Of a DNA stretch of 64,000 nt, positions 61,212 to 64,000 are shown one piece after another. This stretch comes from GCA-2733415 sp964276095 (lineage in GTDB: Bacteria > Bacteroidota > Bacteroidia > Flavobacteriales > Flavobacteriaceae). The translations under genes were made by a program, and so were the position numbers. The notes beneath the pieces are model-generated. The model was not told the origin of the DNA. It made no database searches and worked only from the letters and a program-made list of their open reading frames with translations. The stretch spans positions 682,001 through 746,000 of the forward strand of contig CAXYDR010000001.1 of the NCBI GenBank assembly GCA_964276095.1, in the 5' to 3' direction. Position 1 is the stretch's first letter. The number at the start of each line of letters is the position of its first letter.

Positions 61212-62111
61212 TTATGCTGTTATTTTATCTAAACAATATACAATTAAATCATCAACCAATTTGTCAGAGTTTTCAGAGAATTCACCAGTAGCTCTGTTGG
61301 CTAATATAGCATTCATAGATACTGCTTTGTGTCCTAATAATTTAGATAAACCATAGATACCGGCAGTTTCCATTTCTAAATTAGTAATTTGTTTTCCTTC
61401 AAAATTAAAATCAGCTAATTTATCATTCAATTGGTTATCCTGCAAACTCAAACGTAAAACACGTGATTGAGGTCCATAAAAACCAACGTTTGTAGCTGTA
61501 AAACCGTTAATAACCTTATCTGACTTAAATTTACTTCCTAATGACTCGTCATAAGCAACAACATATGGGTCAGATTTCTCTTTAGCCCAATTAGTCTGAT
61601 CCATTAATGCTTTGGATAATGCAATATCTTGCACATGTTTACTGTCATAAAAATGTAGTAAGCTATCAAATCCAACGGCAAGCTCAGATATTAAAAATGA
61701 ATCAATTGCAATAGATTCTAAAATCGATCCAGAAGTACCAATTCTTATAATATCCAATGATGTATGTTCGGGCTTTATTGTACGAGTTTTAAAATCAATA
61801 TTTACTAAAGCGTCTAATTCATTAAACACAATATCAATATTGTCTGTACCAATACCTGTAGAAATAACGGTTATACGTTTTCCTTTATAAATACCTGTTT
61901 CGGTTTTAAACTCTCTTTTTTGTTTAGATATTTCAATAGTGTCAAAATATTTTGTGACACTTGAAACTCGATCAGGGTCACCAACAGTAATAATAGTGGT
62001 AGCTAGATCTTCAGGAAGAATATTTAAATGGTAAATACTCCCATCAGGATTTATGATTAATTCAGATTCTTTTATAGTCATTTTAGTAGTGTTGATTGAT
62101 GATAAAGTCAT
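61212..62111 (-). CDS. Nucleoside phosphorylase (uridine phosphorylase-like)
   Basis: Protein of 299 aa of the PNP/UDP family. Phosphate-binding motifs are TTIITVGDPDRVSSVT near the N-terminus and IIRIGTSGSILESIAI (around residue 120). The ribose/base-binding NLEMETAGIYGLSKLLGHKAVSMNAI is the conserved E-M-E region, with AILANRATGEF after it. The family splits nucleosides into base and ribose-1-phosphate for salvage. Uridine is suggested by overall pattern only; purine nucleosides remain possible. A later ATG (62,081, MTIKESELIINPDGSIYHL) may be the true start because the first ten residues look unlike the family. Confidence 0.85.
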   Translation of the reverse strand: MTLSSINTTKMTIKESELIINPDGSIYHLNILPEDLATTIITVGDPDRVSSVTKYFDTIEISKQKREFKTETGIYKGKRITVISTGIGTDNIDIVFNELDALVNIDFKTRTIKPEHTSLDIIRIGTSGSILESIAIDSFLISELAVGFDSLLHFYDSKHVQDIALSKALMDQTNWAKEKSDPYVVAYDESLGSKFKSDKVINGFTATNVGFYGPQSRVLRLSLQDNQLNDKLADFNFEGKQITNLEMETAGIYGLSKLLGHKAVSMNAILANRATGEFSENSDKLVDDLIVYCLDKITA

Positions 62112-62120
62112 GGTTGTTTT

Positions 62121-62450
62121 TTAACCACCAACTCTTTTTACTTTAAAGCCTTTAGTAATTAATAATTCCATAATGGTATCACGGTAATCACCTTGTATAA
62201 TAATAGTATCATCTTTAAAACTACCACCAACACTAAGTTTTTGTTTCAGTTCTTTAGCTAGTAATTTAAAATCAGCTGTTGCTCCAGTGTATCCATCAAT
62301 TATAGTAGTTGGTTTCCCTTTGCGCTTTTCATATTTACATAATAAAGGCTCTTCCTGCATCCAAATCGTTGTCTTTTCAGAAGTAGAAGAAGGTGCTTCG
62401 GTCTCTTTATGCTCCGGGAATAAGTTTTTTAACTGATCTTTAAAATCCAT
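62121..62450 (-). CDS. SUI1/YciH-type translation initiation factor
   Basis: Protein of 109 aa with the SUI1/eIF1 domain in the C-terminal two thirds (RKGKPTTIIDGYTGATADFKLLAKELKQKLSVGGSFKDD, IIIQGDYRDTIMELLITKGF). The Gly-rich loop and the QGD motif are present. Bacterial members (YciH) affect start-codon discrimination in vitro. It is the first gene of an operon with the nucleoside phosphorylase (9 bp gap). Confidence 0.92.
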   Translation of the reverse strand: MDFKDQLKNLFPEHKETEAPSSTSEKTTIWMQEEPLLCKYEKRKGKPTTIIDGYTGATADFKLLAKELKQKLSVGGSFKDDTIIIQGDYRDTIMELLITKGFKVKRVGG

Positions 62451-62470
62451 GTTATATGTGTTCTAAAACT

Positions 62471-62505
62471 AAATGCTAGTAGTTTAGTGATAACTACTAG
62501 CATTT
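62471..62505 (-). terminator. Hairpin after the 2OG-Fe(II) oxygenase gene
   Basis: Perfect 14-bp arms AAATGCTAGTAGTT (62,471-62,484) and AACTACTAGCATTT (62,492-62,505) with a 7-nt loop. It lies just beyond the stop codon of the oxygenase gene and before the SUI1 gene. The tail on the minus strand is T-rich but interrupted (AGTTTTAG), so efficiency may be partial. Confidence 0.65.
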
Positions 62506-62518
62506 ATAAATTATATAA

Positions 62519-63469
62519 TTATTTTTTAATTAACCCAAGTTCTATTAATCTCTCATTTAAGAAATCTCCTGCGGTAATATCTTCAAATCCTTTAGGATTG
62601 TCTTCAGTTATACAGTTATCTAGGCAATTCAAAGGCATCTCACTTACTGGATGCATGAAAAACGGTATAGAATAGCGTGAAGTTCCCCAAGATTCTTTCG
62701 GAGGATTTACAACACGGTGTATAGTTGATTTCAAACGATTGTTTGAATGACGCGATAACATGTCACCAACATTTATTACTAACTCATCTGGTTGTGCAAT
62801 AGCATCATGCCAATCACCATTATGATCTTGTACTTGTAAACCTTTACCATGAGCACCCATTAATAAGGTAATCAAGTTAATATCACCATGTGCGGCAGCA
62901 CGAACTGCATTTTTTGGTTCTTCAGAAATAGGTGGGTAGTGAATCGGACGTAAAATACTATTTCCGTTTTTAATGTAATTATCAAAGTAAAACTCATCTA
63001 AGTCTAAAAACAAGGCTAATGCACGTAGTACATAAACTCCTGTTTTTTCTAGCATTTTATAAGTTTCTTTACCTACAGCGTTAAATTGAGGTAATTCATT
63101 TACGCTAACATTTTCAGGATATTCAGCTGCTAAAGCTGGATTATCTTCTACATATTGTCCAAAATGCCAAAATTCTTTTAAATCACCTTCTTTTTTTCCT
63201 TTAGCTGATTCTTTTCCAAAAGAGATATAACCACGTTGTCCTCCAATACCTTCAATTTCATAAGAACGCTTTGTTTCTACAGGTAAAGTAAAGAAGTTTT
63301 TAATTTCACCATATAAATTGTCAACTAAAGTTTCACTTAAAAAATGTCCCTTTAAGGCTACAAAACCAATGTCTTCATATGCTTTTCCGATTTCATTAAT
63401 AAACTTTTGTTTTCTTGTTTCGTCTCCTGATAAAAAATCAGCTAGGTTAACACTAGGTATATTTTGCAT
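62519..63469 (-). CDS. 2-oxoglutarate/Fe(II) oxygenase, isopenicillin N synthase-like
   Basis: Cytoplasmic 316-aa protein with the two-part layout of the family. The DIOX_N domain covers residues 5-110 (IPSVNLADFLSGD, GFVALKGHFLSE, RSYEIEGIGGQRGYISFGKE). The catalytic jelly roll covers about 165-290 with the iron triad His-x-Asp in AAHGDINLITLL and distal His in KSTIHRVVNP. The 2-oxoglutarate-binding RxS appears as SRYSIPFFMHP. The substrate is not predictable; no biosynthetic cluster surrounds it, so a household oxidation is more likely than antibiotic synthesis. Confidence 0.88.
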   Translation of the reverse strand: MQNIPSVNLADFLSGDETRKQKFINEIGKAYEDIGFVALKGHFLSETLVDNLYGEIKNFFTLPVETKRSYEIEGIGGQRGYISFGKESAKGKKEGDLKEFWHFGQYVEDNPALAAEYPENVSVNELPQFNAVGKETYKMLEKTGVYVLRALALFLDLDEFYFDNYIKNGNSILRPIHYPPISEEPKNAVRAAAHGDINLITLLMGAHGKGLQVQDHNGDWHDAIAQPDELVINVGDMLSRHSNNRLKSTIHRVVNPPKESWGTSRYSIPFFMHPVSEMPLNCLDNCITEDNPKGFEDITAGDFLNERLIELGLIKK

Positions 63470-63525
63470 TTTTCGAATTTCTTAAAATAGTTAATAACTT
63501 TAATTTAGTAAAACACTTGAAGCCC

Positions 63526-63533
63526 CAAAAATA
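63526..63533 (-). promoter_or_regulatory. Probable -7 box of the oxygenase gene
   Basis: Minus strand TATTTTTG matches TAnnTTTG, 56 bp before the ATG at 63,469. Confidence 0.4.
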
Positions 63534-63655
63534 AGAAAAAACAAGCAGTTATCATAAAGTTATAAGCAAGGGAGTTATTAACAATTCGCAAAAAAATTGC
63601 ATACGTTTTGATACTAGTATAATTTTCGTCATTTTTGATGTATAAAGTTTGATAC

Positions 63656-64000
63656 ATGATGACTACAATTACAGAAAAAACTCCAATAACGTTTGATAGA
63701 AAAAATATTTCTAACGAAACCTTATTGAATTTATATAGCGCAATGTTAAAACCTCGAATGATAGAGGAGAAAATGTTAATTTTATTGCGTCAAGGAAGAA
63801 TATCAAAATGGTTCTCAGGAATAGGTCAAGAAGCAATCTCAGTTGGGGTTACTTCAGTACTTAGTAAAGAGGAATATATTTTACCTATGCACCGTAATTT
63901 AGGTGTATTTACTACTCGTGAAATTCCTTTAGATAGATTATTCTCGCAATGGCAAGGGAAAGCAAATGGTTTTACAAAAGGTAGAGATCGTAGTTTTCAT
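63656..64000 (+). CDS. Thiamine-dependent dehydrogenase E1 component, alpha part (5' end)
   Basis: Incomplete gene of 115 codons running off the window. The product begins MMTTITEKTPITFDRKN and continues with LYSAMLKPRMIEEKMLILLRQGRISKWFSGIGQEAISVG, the N-terminal signature of branched-chain 2-oxoacid or pyruvate dehydrogenase E1 alpha subunits. It then reads EEYILPMHRNLGVF and QGKANGFTKGRDRSFH, the start of the active-site segment. In Flavobacteriaceae a gene with this start is often a long alpha/beta E1 fusion; the window ends too early to tell. A second ATG at 63,659 is equally possible as start. Confidence 0.85.
   Translation, partial: MMTTITEKTPITFDRKNISNETLLNLYSAMLKPRMIEEKMLILLRQGRISKWFSGIGQEAISVGVTSVLSKEEYILPMHRNLGVFTTREIPLDRLFSQWQGKANGFTKGRDRSFH

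Overview
The window comes from an AT-rich Bacteroidota genome, most likely a marine gliding member of the Flavobacteriaceae (Tenacibaculum/Polaribacter-like; inferred from gene content, not from a marker gene). Evidence for this: three giant secreted proteins with the type IX secretion system (T9SS) type B sorting domain, a PorP/SprF protein, a T9SS type A tail on a cupredoxin, a DnaX without the zinc module, and many promoters with the Bacteroidota -7 box TAnnTTTG.

Region 1 (1-23,436). The 3' end of pdxH is followed by two minus-strand transcription units devoted to the T9SS surface. The upstream unit is a 2,858-aa SprB-like repeat protein, a PorP/SprF protein and an OmpA/PD40 lipoprotein-like protein, in the same order as the sprB-sprF region of gliding flavobacteria. 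The downstream unit is a small secreted protein and a 3,256-aa repeat protein. Both units begin with the same two-part element (a 17-bp box, exactly 19 bp, then a TATCATT box) and each ends with the same type of long hairpin terminator. Seven AACTAC-type hairpins lie in the two gene-free stretches (393-760 and 11,006-11,700). Four of them share a conserved loop of about 30 nt while their stems vary in a compensated way. This hairpin family is the least explained element of the window.

Region 2 (23,437-47,000). Mostly household genes: sixA-ppk1-ppx (polyphosphate), a DnaJ/KTSC protein, miaE-like, dnaX, the RNase P RNA gene, a secreted cupredoxin, rsmD with two conserved Bacteroidota genes, a RecD/Pif1-like helicase leading an operon that ends in kdsB, a spermidine-synthase-like protein, an acyltransferase, a carboxypeptidase-regulatory-domain protein, an AhpD-like protein, a thioesterase, a divergent Lrp/AsnC regulator-asnA-aminotransferase group, a DCC-family protein and mutS2.

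Region 3 (47,050-55,490). A third T9SS-B giant protein (2,656 aa; CUB, PKD and P-like domains, then five almost identical 573-bp repeats), again directly preceded by a small secreted protein, and closed by a strong terminator.

Region 4 (55,500-64,000). DUF2339/DUF3999 membrane pair, ung, a minus-strand operon (SUI1 factor, nucleoside phosphorylase, PH-like membrane protein, binding-protein-fold protein), a 2OG-Fe(II) oxygenase, and the start of a thiamine-dependent dehydrogenase E1 alpha gene that runs off the end.

The giant genes hold very similar in-frame tandem repeats, block duplications and a 248-bp identical tract shared between two of them, which points to continuing recombination and gene conversion among surface proteins.
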